Shown here piece by piece: positions 1 through 11,000 of a stretch of 64,000 nt of DNA. Numbering within the stretch: the stretch's first letter is position 1; each line of letters starts with the position of its first letter. The stretch spans positions 1 through 64,000 of the forward strand of contig JALJCO010001338.1 in assembly GCA_023101725.1 (NCBI GenBank), written 5' to 3'. The stretch is from Atherinomorus stipes (taxonomy: Eukaryota; Chordata; Actinopteri; Atheriniformes; Atherinidae). Below the pieces are notes generated by a model. It made no database searches. It was not told the origin of the DNA and was given only the letters and a program-made list of their open reading frames with translations. Both the position numbers and the translations under genes were made by a program.

Positions 1-479
1 TGAAAATCTTGATTTGGGAGAGTTTTAACAGTTGATCCCGGTGGTAAGCAATTTTCGTTGCTATGGATACTATCTGTAGCAGTGAAAAAAATAACCACAA
101 GGAAAAATCTCCCGAATTGCACACCGATTGAAACCAGCATAAAAATCTCAAGAAAAACCTAATCTGACGAATAATGTCGATAAAAAAGACAACTATATTA
201 GAAAAACACAGAAAGTTAAGGGAGAGCTTTCACAAATTGCAGCTACCTAGCAGCGCATTCCATTGTGAGTGCTGAGTGACATTAATGACAAATAAAATGA
301 ACTTTTTTTGATTTTGGCAAATGGCTGCAATGAAACAAAGAGTGAAAAGTTTAAAGCAGTCTGAATACTTTCCGTACCCACTGAATATACTGTATAATAA
401 AAAAAAAAATCCAAGTTTTAGCAGTTTTTTCATTAAATAATTAAACTGAATTTCCACAACATAATGACACAAAAATTAC

Positions 480-552
480 CACTGACTTTTTTTTTCTATA
501 TCTATTTCTTTTTTCATGAGCTTGGACATTATGGGCTGCTTCTTCTTGAAAA
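480..552 (-). other. Candidate unassigned exon in tecr intron 1
   Basis: On the minus strand a pyrimidine-rich tract ending in TTTACAG is followed by 73 bases that are open in one frame. They read roughly FKKKQPIMSKLMKKEID and end at a GTAATT donor-like site. The Lys-rich text stands out from the AT-rich surroundings. It does not match the tecr protein start as I know it. It also cannot follow tecr exon 1 directly: that exon ends in phase 0, and phase-0 reading here hits a stop after seven codons. It may be an alternative exon, an exon of another gene, or chance. Confidence 0.25.
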
Positions 553-1235
553 CTGTAAAAAAAATGACATTTTAAATGTTGGAACTAAGAATTAAATATT
601 TGCTTTGTTTTAATTTGGGATGCAGCTATAAACACTACTGTACACTGATTTTCAGACGTCATCTGAATGTGATGCATGCAGCTTTTCCACCTCCATAGAT
701 CCATAGATTATCTTTGTTACAATCTCTCAATTAAGCAACAGAGATTGACATTTTTCACAAGCTAAACTTGAGGTAGAGGAAGGTTTGATGACCATTTGAA
801 CCCGCATCCATTTTTACTTCTGAGCTTTGTCCCTCTAAGATTTTCTTTTTTTAAAGATTTTTCTTATGATAACTACAAGTGAACATAATTACTTGCAAGA
901 TGTACCATCTTGTCCAGGTATGCATGACATTACTGAGCTTCAGCCATCCTTCTCTCTTATCTATGCACTTTTGCAAAGCCCGGAGCCGTGCTCGGAGTCG
1001 CTGTCACATATCACAGCAATGCAAGATAGTCTTATCCATGTTGACCAGCATGTCAAGGATTAAAAATAAAAAACAGATTTGCAATAATGTAAGAAACGTA
1101 GCTGGACAAGAGCATCACCTGCATGTTTTGGTGGGAGTTATACAATGAAGAGGTGCACGATAATTATTGTGTCGATAACAGGAAATTACTATGTCATTCC
1201 GATAAGTCTGATATCATGACGACTTGCCCCGATAA
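553..1235. other. tecr intron 1, no gene seen
   Basis: AT-rich intron sequence. Positions 1156-1235 contain short GATAA/CGATAA-rich text resembling the ends of hAT-like repeats. No coding signal was seen. Confidence 0.4.
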
Positions 1236-1653
1236 CAGTCGTCCTCAAAATGATTCACATAGTAATTCAAATAATGATAAACTAAAGAAACTATAATAAA
1301 TAAAAATTTACAAAATTATAATTTAGAGAAATAGACTATTGCTTCTGAATTGTGGTTGGAAATAATAATAATAAAAAAAACAAACAAAACTGAGACACAT
1401 TAGAGCACCTTTCCCATGAACAGTGGACCAACAGGTGCAGACTTCTTTTTGAACATTACAGAAAACACCTGATTGCAGTGATTGTCTCAGAATGTTGCTC
1501 AATAACATTTTAGCTCAGAACCCCATCATGCTTGTTTACTTGTTTTATTTTTTGTGTTTTTTTTTTAAATATCTCTGTTGAAACTCAATTTAAAAAATCA
1601 ATGTCATGATTTTCATAGAACTTTTATTTGTTATTACTTTTGTCAATTCAAAC

Positions 1654-2929
1654 TAGAGCTGGACGATATAGAAAAAAAGATTATTGATAAAAAAAAATCT
1701 GTATTAATAGATATTGATATTTATAAAAAACAAAAGCCATGTTCAAATTAAAAGCTATTTTAGGTGCAGCCTTGGCCATTTTACGCTTTTGCCGAATGAC
1801 ATTTCTTATAATAAAGTTCATTGTAAAAAAAGCCACTTTCAGACCTGCATTGTGGAACATGAGCGGAAACATCCATCCGCTCTCTAAATGGACTCGTCTT
1901 TTCAAACATGCCGCTTCCTTGTGGACTTATCGCGTCCCGGCGTTTTCAGACATCAGGAAATGTTGCCAAAAAGTCAGCACAGCCCCGCTCTCCCTTCAAC
2001 TCTGTCCGGAACATTTTCTTGTGCTTTCAGCCAAAACGACGTGCTGCAATATTTCCGCTCTTGTGACATGTAGATCAGCCGGTAGCTACATGTCCGCTAC
2101 ATCTCTGAGGTAAAAGACCGGTACGCATGTCTGAATGCAGCGTTATAAAGGACAGAGTTCACAATATTACCGCTTTCCAGAGCAAATCTGAAAGGGGCAT
2201 AACAGTGAATTCCAGTTCAGCCTTTGCCTGGTCTGCGTTTGTCATTGGTTTGGTGGAAGGAGTGACTGTAGTATCATAGCCTCGTGAGACCATCCTGATC
2301 TCGCAGCTTCAGGTTTCCACTCTCAGATCAGACTGGCTACTTTCCGTTGAAAAGAATTTGGAGCAGTTCACCAAACGAACGTCCAATCAGCGTTGGCTTT
2401 GAGGCGGGTTGAGGTGTGACGCAACGAGAAGCGACAGTTCAGTCTAAACAACATGGCGGCTTCAGCGGCTGAAACTAGTGTCAGTGTGGCTATTGCTCAA
2501 GTTTTATCAGAATTACAGAGTATTTCTTCACTGAAAGGAGAGCAAAACGCTACTCTGGAGGCTTTTCTCAAAGAAACATATGTTTTTGCTCGTGTTTTCG
2601 TCGTCGTTTTGTTAGTAGGTCGTATGCTTCGTTGATCTGATTGGTTGATTTGGCCCGTCTATCATCAACATAGGTGGTGATAGACAGATGCCTTATCCAA
2701 TCAGCTAACCAGTATTTCCGTCCCTTCCCAAAACTACTCTAATGGTTGGTTCCCAGATGGAAATGCGGAGCAAATCCATCTGGCGGAGTCAGGTTAGTAT
2801 CATGTTACCCGATAGGCTACAGCGGAAAACTGTGCTTCTATATTGAACTTTTATTGACCCTCTTTTTTTTCTATTGAAAAAACCTCTATCGATCGATATA
2901 TATTGATACTGAATTATCGTCCAGCCCTA
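1654..2929. mobile_element. hAT-like element with 8-bp target duplication
   Basis: The ends read TAGAGCTGGACGATA and, inverted at the right, TAGGGCTGGACGATA. Both are flanked by the same 8 bases, ATTCAAAC (1646-1653 and 2930-2937). An 8-bp duplication and a terminal TA-GGGCTGGAC type end are hAT hallmarks. There is no hAT transposase inside. The interior includes a GC-richer block (about 2280-2810) with an ATG-led open frame, so the element appears to carry captured or nested DNA. Confidence 0.75.
2453..2635 (+). pseudogene. Truncated reading frame, possibly a RecQ-like helicase N-terminus
   Basis: Sixty codons starting MAASAAETSV run to a stop at 2635. The text LKGEQNATLEAFLKE resembles the stretch just before the Walker A loop of RecQ-like helicases that are often repeated in fish genomes. 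The expected phosphate-binding loop does not follow. The frame lies wholly inside the hAT-like element. The family assignment is inference from a short stretch, and it may be only a chance open frame. Confidence 0.25.
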
Positions 2930-3104
2930 ATTCAAACTTATTTGACTGACAGCTGATTTTTTTTCCTTCTGTAATTGGAGGGTATGAATAATTTTGAGGA
3001 CGACTGTATTGAAAAGTTTGAGAAAGTCTGATTCAGTTCATTAAGTTCATTCTGACATCATAAAAAAAGCCAAATATCCCAAACTTTTTTGTGAGTAGTG
3101 TGTA

Positions 3105-3573
3105 CAGTCGTCCTCAAAATTATCCATACCCTCAAATTAAAGAAGGAAAAAAATCAGCCGTCAGTGCAATAAGTTTGAAAGTGACAAAAGTAAAGGTCAT
3201 TTTGGGTTTGAAAGAAATAATAAAAATAAACAACAACAACAAAAAAAACGAGTAAACAAGCATGATGGGGCTTGTTGAGCAACACTTTGAGGCAATCACT
3301 CCAATCAGGTTTCTGTAATGTTCTGACGTCTGCACCTGTTGACAGGTATGTTGGTCCTCCGTTCATGGGAAAGGTGCTCTAATGTGTCTGGGACAGTTTC
3401 TCTTCTTTTTTAAATTACTATTATTTTCAACTATAATTCAAAAAAGCATTTTATTTTGCCAAATTATAATTTTGTAAATTTTTTATCTATTATTAGTTTC
3501 TTTAGTTTCTTGTTATTTGAATTACTATTGTGAATTTTCTTTAATTGGAGGGTAATAATCATCTTGAGGACTG
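3105..3573. mobile_element. Tc1-type miniature element, inverted copy
   Basis: Starts CAGTCGTCCTCAAAATTAT after TA (3103-3104) and ends ATCTTGAGGACTG before TA (3574-3575). The interior matches the split copy at 1236-3006 but in the opposite orientation. No coding capacity. Confidence 0.7.
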
Positions 3574-3575
3574 TA

Positions 3576-4483
3576 TATTTTTTGAATAACATCGTGGTAT
3601 CGGTACTCTTTATCAGCCGATACCCACAGCACAAGTATCAGAATCGGTAAAGGGAAGGAAAAATGGTATTGGATCATCTCTTTTTGAAAGAGACTAATAT
3701 TTAATCTGATGTTTCACATGCTGAGAAATCGTGCTGAAGTATTCCTTGACAATATTGAATATAAACCAAAGCCAGGCTGTAAAGTTAGGACTTTTCCCTC
3801 CCAACTGGTTCTGCTGGTTTCTGTCAGACCGCTTCAGATCCTGTCTGATGGTTTAAGGTGCTTGTGAAACTGATCCTGGAAGCCCTACATGTGAATAATG
3901 GAAGAGAAACTTTAATACTGGTGGCAAATGGATGAAAACATCTGAGAACAGTCCAACTTGGATGTGACAACCTTCCCTTTCCATCAATAGCTCCTGAACG
4001 CAGCACAGATTTCATTTAAACTAAATTAAAACTACATTTGACAGCTAATGTGGATTTTATTCAGAGAAGAGGCAAGACTGCGCCCTTGACAGCTCACCTA
4101 CAATATTGAGTAAGAACCAGATAAGAAACGCCATGAGTCATTGCAGCCATAGATGGCGATGATGCGGTGCCTTGTCCCGCACTGTCTGTTTTTAGCCAAG
4201 AGCCTCACTTCAGCGGAGATTTAAACCAAATCGTGGCAGCTGTGAGCATAATTGCTATCACTGGTGCGGTTTAAATCGTGGATTTTACCGCAGCAGACCA
4301 CAATAGTCTGGTCGCACTGCGGGCAGTCTGTGATAGGCGGCGTTTGATTAGCTTGCGATCCTCAGGAAATTCCAGCTCTGAAGTCAAACGAGGGAGATTC
4401 CTCCAGAAGAAGCTAATTCCTAACAGCTTTGGTCGTTTCACTTCTCTATCAGCGATATAAAGGAATGAATGGACACTTCTTAC
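3576..4483. other. tecr intron 1, first part (minus strand)
   Basis: Begins at the GTAAG donor at 4483. Positions 3590-3690 hold CGATACC-type repeat debris. From about 4040 to 4480 the sequence is less AT-rich than the rest of the intron. No further tecr exon was found in the window. The expected second-exon text (KTREKLCFLDK-like) was searched for by eye on the minus strand and not seen. Confidence 0.4.
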
Positions 4484-4498
4484 CTCGTAGTGCTTCAT
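4484..4498 (-). CDS. tecr: tecr first coding exon (partial gene)
   Basis: The minus strand reads ATG AAG CAC TAC GAG (MKHYE), then GTAAG. MKHYE is the invariant start of vertebrate trans-2,3-enoyl-CoA reductase, the ER membrane enzyme that performs the last, NADPH-dependent double-bond reduction in very-long-chain fatty acid elongation. The exon ends in phase 0, as expected if the next exon starts with Val-Glu-Ile. The ATG context (AAG before it) is good. Position supports the call: TECR and DNAJB1 are divergent neighbours in mammals, and dnajb1 begins 3.3 kb to the right in the opposite direction. The remaining exons must lie left of the window. With only five codons visible the identity depends on synteny as well as sequence. 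Confidence 0.7.
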
Positions 4499-4770
4499 CT
4501 TGGCAGTTAGCACTCTTCCTTAATAACTTCGATGAGTGACGGAGCTGCTTCCAATCAACAGCAGTCCAGGATGTTGTAGGCGGGTACCGCGCGCTCACAG
4601 CAGCCTATCAGCAGCGTTATTAGTCGAGGAGACACGCCCATACCTAACATCCCAGCCAATGAGATTTGAGCAGATGGACAGGCGAATGTTTGCGCGACCA
4701 CCCCAGTACAATGGGATTTGTTCATATGGGGAAGAGCGGTTGCACGCGCACATTTTCCCCGTCCGTTACT
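4499..4770 (-). promoter_or_regulatory. tecr: Probable tecr promoter and 5' UTR
   Basis: Directly upstream of the tecr ATG the DNA becomes relatively GC/CpG-rich (GCGCGC, GGTACCGCG, GTCGCGC). It contains two ATTGG (inverted CCAAT) boxes on the minus strand, near 4550 and 4660. No TATA box was seen. The start site cannot be placed. Confidence 0.45.
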
Positions 4771-5011
4771 TTTTCGATGTTTCAGATTTAAATTTAAATT
4801 GTACTGACCTTTTGTGTCCTTTAGGGGTGCGACGATATTAAACTACTACACATTCAATTGACCATACTCCAGGTGGAATTACATGTAATTTAATCTGTTA
4901 AATATTTTGTTATTTTTATTTAATGCAATTGGGTACACTTATATTTCCATTTCCAGTTTTATTGCTGTTACATGCTGCTACTTTTATTTTTAAACCAAGG
5001 GCACTACTGCC

Positions 5012-5048
5012 TAGATAGATAGATAGATAGATAGACAGATAGATAGAT
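5012..5048. repeat. GATA microsatellite
   Basis: About nine GATA units with one GACA variant. Confidence 0.9.
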
Positions 5049-5610
5049 GCTTTTAAAGTGTAAAAAGTATAATTATAGTCAATAAAAAAAGCAGAATCTA
5101 GAAATTGTATCAATAAATCAAATGTGATACACACGTAAGCTGTCACCTCAGTTGTACGGATGAACCTAGGGATAGGCGATACAAAAATTTCCCTGAAAAC
5201 TATTTCCCAAAAAACTATAAACTTGAAAAGTTACAGGAAGCCTGCTCACCATGTTACATAGTACTATTTAGTCTAAAAGCTTAATCCGGTTAAAGGTAGC
5301 AGCTGCTGTATCTTGTTTCTTGTATCTGCTTCCATCTCGGTAACAGATATCTATACAATGGCTGTACTGGTAAAAAGAGAGTTAAGCCTTCATGAGTAGA
5401 GAGAAGCCTACCACAGTGGTATCCCAGTTAACCAGTCAGTCAGGACTGGAGCAAGGAATTTAGTTGGGGCCACACCCCAACCTAACAAAAGATCCTGCCA
5501 ACTATTCATGGGTTTTGTTAGGGGATTGCTGTCTGTCCATAGATGATTTTAGTCCTTTTCTGTGGGTGCTGAAACACCCCTAAATTGGATCCCAGCACCC
5601 CTAAAATTAT
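5049..5610. other. Intergenic, repeat debris
   Basis: No gene seen. A hAT-like end (GGGATAGGCGATAC) occurs near 5170. A local palindrome sits near 5570-5605, where CACCCCTAAA recurs. Confidence 0.35.
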
Positions 5611-5611
5611 A

Positions 5612-5673
<62 letters not shown>

Positions 5674-5694
5674 ATATGATATGATATGATATGT
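5611..5694. repeat. TG/TA and ATATG microsatellite
   Basis: Short TG run, long TA run, then ATGAT units, directly abutting the left end of the Tc1-like element. Confidence 0.9.
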
Positions 5695-5695
5695 A

Positions 5696-7248
5696 TACAG
5701 CGGGTGAAAAAAAGCATTGAACACATCAACATTTTTGTCAGAAAAGATATTTCTAGTAGAGCTATTGACATGAAATTTTCACCAGAATCCGAACATTTAT
5801 GTCCATAAATGAAGTTATGTGTAATCTAGTGAAATGACACAGGGAATGAATATTGAATACATGAAGAAATGGAGACAAAAAGATCTTGAAAGCCAAGAAA
5901 GCAGCTGGAGCCTGTCAGTATTTAGAAAGTAATCTTGTCCTCTATCAGACCAAAGTAATATCAGCTGGTTTAGTCCTGATTGATGCCTTTAAAAAGGTTT
6001 CTCATCACCAAGGTGTCAGACAAGAAGCATTGCATGATGGGTAAAAGCAAAGAGCTGTCTAAAGACCTATGCAACATTATCATTGCAAACACACTGAAGG
6101 CATTGGTTCCAGGTGCATTTCTAAACTTCTGAAAGTTCCAGTGAGCACCATTGGGACCATCATCCAGAAGTGGAAAGAACACGGCATGGTCATAAAGCGG
6201 CCACGGCCAGGTGCTCCTCACAAGATTTCAGACAGAGGAGTCAGAACAATCATCAGAAAGGTTCTCCAACAGCCCAGGACCACTCGTGGAGAGCTTCAGA
6301 AAGACCTGGAATCAGCAGCTACAGTTGTTTCAGAGAAAACAAGAAGGAACGCACTCAACCGCCATGGCCTTCATGCACGCACACCACGCAAGACTCCATT
6401 TCTGAAGAAGAAGCAGGTTGATGCTGGTTTGAGGTTTGCAACACAACATCTGGACAAACCCATGATATTCTGGAAAACATAGTCTGGTCAGATGAGACCA
6501 GAACTGAACTCTTCAGATGTCAAAAGACACAACATGTTTGGAGGAGTAATGGCACCAAAAAGACCATAGCAACAGTGAAGTTTGGAGGTGGGAACATCAT
6601 GGTGGGGGCTGTTTTTCAGCATGTGGTACTGGCAGACTTCATATCATTGAAGGAAGAAGGAATGGAGAAAAGTAGAGAGACATTCTGGACCAGAATCTGC
6701 TGCATCTGCAGCTGCTGAAGATGAAAAGAGGCTGGATCTTTCAGCAAGACGACCGTCCCACCACACAGCCAAGAAACACTCACCTGCTTTAAGAAGAAGA
6801 TAAAGCTGCTAGAACGGCCCAGTCTATTGAATACAATAGAAAATACAGTATTTGGAAAGAACTGAAGATCCGAGTTCACAGAAGAGACCCAGAACCTCGA
6901 AGATTTGAAGCCAGTTTGTGTGGAAGAATGGACCAAAATCACACCTGAGCAACATATTCCACTGGTTTCTCCATACAGGAGGCGTCTGGAGGCTGAATCG
7001 CCAACAAATGTATTTACACTAAGAATTAAATAAATTCCAGTAAGTGTATTCAATACTTATTCCCTGTGTCATTTCACTATATTACACATAACTTCATTTA
7101 TGGACATAAATGTTAGGATTTCTCTGTATGTGTGCATTACTTGGGTTGTTGCCGACATCTAGTGAAAATTTCATGTCAATAATTCTAATAGAAATATAGT
7201 TTTTGAGAAAAATGTTGACGTGTTCAATACTTTTTTCCCCCGCTGTAT
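5696..7248 (+). mobile_element. Tc1-like DNA transposon (degenerate)
   Basis: The ends are inverted repeats of about 200 bp starting TACAGCGGGTGAAAAAAAG. The right end reads CCCCGCTGTA, and the outer TA on each side is the target duplication. The sub-terminal text ATTTATGTCCATAAATG is also mirrored. The interior carries a broken Tc1 transposase on the plus strand. It sits in the tecr-dnajb1 intergenic space. Confidence 0.85.
6069..7035 (+). pseudogene. Tc1-like transposase remnant
   Basis: The clearest part is 6069-6482. It has a helix-turn-helix N-terminus (SRCISKLLKVPVSTIGTIIQ), a GRPR-like basic spacer (KRPRPGAPHK) and the start of the catalytic region. The frame stops at 6482, just before the first catalytic Asp region (text like WSDET continues in another frame near 6483). 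Later text such as GGGNIMVG is recognisable but frameshifted. The DDE core is therefore not encoded intact, and the element cannot make a working transposase. Confidence 0.8.
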
Positions 7249-7254
7249 GTATAC

Positions 7255-7443
7255 AGTCATCCTCAAAATTATTCATCCTTTCAAACTGAAGAAGAAAAAA
7301 ATCAGCTGTCAGTGAAATAAGTTAAAATTGACAAAAGTAATAACAGACAAAAATTTTATGAAAATCATGATATTTATTATCAATTGTGGTTTGAAAGAAA
7401 TATCAAAAACAAACACACAAAAAAATAAAACAAGTAAACAAGC
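7255..7443. mobile_element. Truncated Tc1-type miniature element
   Basis: Starts CAGTCATCCTCAAAATTAT after TA and matches one half of the 3105 copy. It breaks off at about 7443 with no right end. Confidence 0.6.
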
Positions 7444-7698
7444 TCTCCGGGAGCTCAGCACCTCTAAAACCTCTCATTTGAGAATTACTTACCCCCAAAA
7501 TTGAATAATTTAAGATATCTTATTATTATTATTATTATCAGGTCATTTGCTGTGATTATGAGCCGGTTCTTCCACTCTACGGTTTGACAAAAAGGCATGC
7601 AAAATATTTCCGACAACATTTGAAAGCAGCACGGCGACACGTCCCGCTGGGCGTGGCTCCGCTGCAACGTCACCCCTGAGATTGTTCAGGCTGGTTAT

Positions 7699-7718
7699 GG
7701 AAAAGTCTGGAAGTTTCC
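7699..7718 (+). promoter_or_regulatory. dnajb1: Heat-shock element of dnajb1
   Basis: Four contiguous 5-bp units in the alternating nGAAn/nTTCn pattern: gGAAa, aGTCt, gGAAg, tTTCc. Three match exactly and the second has one mismatch. It lies 8 bp upstream of a TATA box and about 120 bp upstream of the dnajb1 ATG. This fits HSF1 control of an inducible HSP40 gene. Confidence 0.7.
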
Positions 7719-7726
7719 ACGCTGTT

Positions 7727-7732
7727 TATAAA
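7727..7732 (+). promoter_or_regulatory. dnajb1: TATA box of dnajb1
   Basis: TATAAA preceded by TT, just downstream of the heat-shock element. It predicts a start near 7757 and a 5' UTR of roughly 80 bases. A GC-box-like GGGCGTGGC lies upstream near 7648. Confidence 0.65.
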
Positions 7733-7839
7733 GAAAATAGTGTGAGCGCTGCAGGCGGAGTTGAGACGGAGGAGGCAGGAGAGCAGCTGCTGTTAACAGA
7801 GTTTAACATTTATACTTCACAGGCCGCTGGACGGTCAAG

Positions 7840-8050
7840 ATGGGCAAAGACTACTACGAAATACTGGGAATTAAGAAGGGGGCGTCGGATGACGACATAA
7901 AGAAGGCTTATCGGAAGCAGGCTTTACGTTATCACCCCGACAAAAACAAGTCCCCGGGAGCCGAGGAGAAATTCAAAGAGATAGCCGAAGCCTATGACGT
8001 GTTGAGTGACCCAAAGAAAAAAGACATCTATGATCGTTTCGGCGAAGAAG
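7840..8050 (+). CDS. dnajb1: dnajb1 exon 1 (J-domain)
   Basis: Begins at ATG GGC AAA GAC TAC TAC and ends GGCGAAGAAG before the GTACGC donor, in phase 1. Encodes the J-domain with YHPDKNK. An overlapping open frame from 7682 is upstream noise. Confidence 0.95.
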
Positions 8051-11000
8051 GTACGCTTTCAGCCATTTTATGTAGTTTATTCAGCCGCTTTGGATAAATT
8101 ATGTTTCCCTGAGACAAAACGAGCCTGACTGATGTGCACGGATCCTAACGGACGTTAACGGTTCTACTATGCGTGTCGTGGCGCTCTCCGAGCCCTAAAT
8201 CCTCCATTCAGGGCCCGGAGAGGCGAATACCCGCTAACAGAATCGCGCTAAACGTGTCCCTATTAAGTCAGTCCAGATTACAGCAGGGATATGCCAGCAG
8301 GAGGTGAGAGGAGCTGGAACAGGAGGAGGTGGGATCAGCGTGGCTGTGATGATGCTTCTGAAGCTGGCTGGTATCTGGGGCAGGGTCGCGCGAACAAAGG
8401 GGTGGTCTCACAGGGTGTTCACATGTACAACTTTGGAATTGGTTTATAAATAATACGAATAACTATAGATGGGAAGAAACGCGCGTTTAGAGACTGGCAC
8501 CATGTGTTATAATGGCTGCAGATAAATTGTTAAAACTTTAAAACTCTAAAATTTAGGTTTGCGAATTCAAATTGGCATTGTTATTCTTGTATTTAATCAA
8601 ATTAACGGCTAGATCTTGATTTATGACAAGTAAGCTTGATGAGTTTGCTGTGTTACATAAGAGTTTGGCATTTCCCTTCATCTTCATACTTTCTAGCACA
8701 GGACCATTTCCTTAAAAGGAGGCAGACACGTAATAATTTTAGCAGGCGTTGCAGCTGACAAGCAGCATGTTGTATGTTTTTCCTTCATGTTTTATGGGGG
8801 CGTCTGTACATAGTGGGGTTGAAGTTCAGTGGTTTGTTGGACTACATCTGTGTTTTTACTTGGGCTGACAGCGTGACAACACAATTGTTCTTGTTGACAC
8901 CTGTTTTTCGTGCTTTGTCTTGCAGTTTGTTTACCGATATCTGATATACCGATATTGTCCAACTCTCAATTTCCTATATTAACCAATACTGATAGAACCT
9001 CATAGTTGTCTCTCATATTTTGGGAAGTACAACTATATTCTGCTCTGAAAGTAAAGATCCCAAAATATCCTTAATTCAGCCAGAGGAGTTCATGTTGGAT
9101 ATCTGCCATATATCAGACACAAGCAGGTATTAGCCAACATGTGGCTAATTATAATGTTTCTGACAACTTAGTAACTTAACCAACAACTTAAAACCAGACA
9201 TAAGTAGCTTCAAAACAAGTCAGTCTGTAGCAGCAGCAGCTGCACTGTAGTCACATGACTCTGAAAGGAATGCTGGGAAATGAAGTTCTTCCACAATAAC
9301 GACTTTTATACACAATTTTTGTTATGCTATAGAGAACCCCGAGGGGAAATTAGGGCTCTGCATTTTATCCATCTCTGTACAGTAGTATCAGAGAGCAGTG
9401 GGCTGCTACTTAAAGCGCCCGGAGAGCAGTTGGGGATTAAGGACCTTGCTCAGGGGTCCACAGTGGTTCACCTAGGAGTCGTGTCGGGGGCTCAAACCCA
9501 GGTCCTCCGCGCCAAAGCCCACGACGCTACCACTAGGCTACCCACTCCCCAAAATTGGTAATGTTGGTAGGCCCATAATAGCGGACATCTCTAACATTTA
9601 TGATATAAAATATGAGGAGAAAAAACATTTGCTATTTTTTGCATGCTTACAGCCAGATACAGATAAGTGATACTTAAAATTTTTTATATAAAATGGTAAG
9701 ATAAGCACATTGTGTCTGAACAGAATTATCAGACAAGCAAAGATTTTGTTAGTAAAAATATATGAAAAAAAATGATACCAGTATTTCCCAATATAACATG
9801 CAAGAATTCGTATTGGAACGAAATCTTGTAGGATTTTATTAGTAAAAGTATCATTTAAAAAACATACCGACATTTTATGTTATCGCATTTTCATGCTGAT
9901 ATCAGCCGATAATATCGGATAAGTGATGCTCCCAAAATTTTTGGGTAAAATAAGCACAATGTGTCTGAATTCTACAGAGGTATCAGACAAGCAGCAATTT
10001 CATTAGTAAAGGTATCGGTCCGGAAAAAAACCCTGTACCGATATTTCTCAATGTCACATACAAGATTTTGTAACGGAATGAGATCTAGCGGTATTTCATG
10101 AGTAAAATTATTGGTTAAAAAAGAGATACAGACATTGTCTATCGCATTTTAATGCTGATATCTGCCAAGGATATCGGATAAGTGATACTTCAAAACTTTT
10201 ATATAAAATGATAAAATAAGCACAATGTGTCTGAATTCTACATTTGTAACAGACAAGCAGATATTTCATTAGCAAAAATATCAGTCCAAAAAAATGATAC
10301 TAGTATTTCCCGATAGCACATGCGAGATATTGTAACGGAACCAGATCTTATGGAATTTCGCTAGTAAAAATATTGGTTAAAAACAAAAACAATACAGATA
10401 TTTCTGAATGTCACATGTGAGATTTCGTAACAGAACAAGATATTGTGAGGTTTTATGAGTAAAAATATCGGTTAAAAAACCAGAAGTATCATACCAGCAG
10501 AATATCTCCAGATTTGTGTGTCATGAATGGGACATGGTCTTAAATGTCCTGCAGGGATTCTGCCTGCTACTGCAGGTATTAACCAGCTGGTTTGTCTTGT
10601 CCAGGTCTGAAAGGCGGAGGCCCGTGTGGCGGCGGCGGTGGTGGCGGAGGACCCGGCTCTTTCAGCTACACCTTCCAGGGCGACCCTCATGCCATCTTTG
10701 CAGAGTTTTTTGGTGGGCGAAACCCTTTTGAACAGTTCTTTGGTGCCCGCAATGGAGGAATGGATGAGGACATGGACACCGACGACCCGTTCTCCCGCTT
10801 TGGGATGGGAGGAGGCGGGATGGGAGGTTTCCCGCGCTCCTTCAGCTCCGGCATGGGAGGAATGGGCAGCCACACCAGCGTAGTAAAGAAGCAGCAGGAC
10901 CCGCCCGTGGTCCACGACCTGCGGGTGTCGCTGGAGGAGGTGCTGTCCGGTTGCACAAAGAAGATGAAGATCTCCCGCAAAAGGCTGAACCCCGACGGCC

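Larger units (their letters stand above)
1236..3006. mobile_element. Tc1-type miniature element (CAGTCGTCC family), interrupted
   Basis: The left end starts CAGTCGTCCTCAAAA and the right end finishes TTTTGAGGACGACTG before TA, so the ends are inverted copies. No transposase remains, so it is a non-autonomous element of Tc1/mariner type. Further copies lie at 3105, 7255, 24779 and 46444. This copy is split by a hAT-like element at 1654-2929, so its own length is about 500 bp. Confidence 0.7.

Noticed and set aside
866..1148. Minus-strand LDK-like text near 905 as tecr exon 2
   Set aside because: Reading frame around it gives no KTREKLC-like block and stops after fifteen codons; no suitable acceptor.
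7682..7900. Upstream in-frame-looking ORF overlapping dnajb1 exon 1
   Set aside because: Different frame from the J-domain and covers the heat-shock element, TATA box and 5' UTR.
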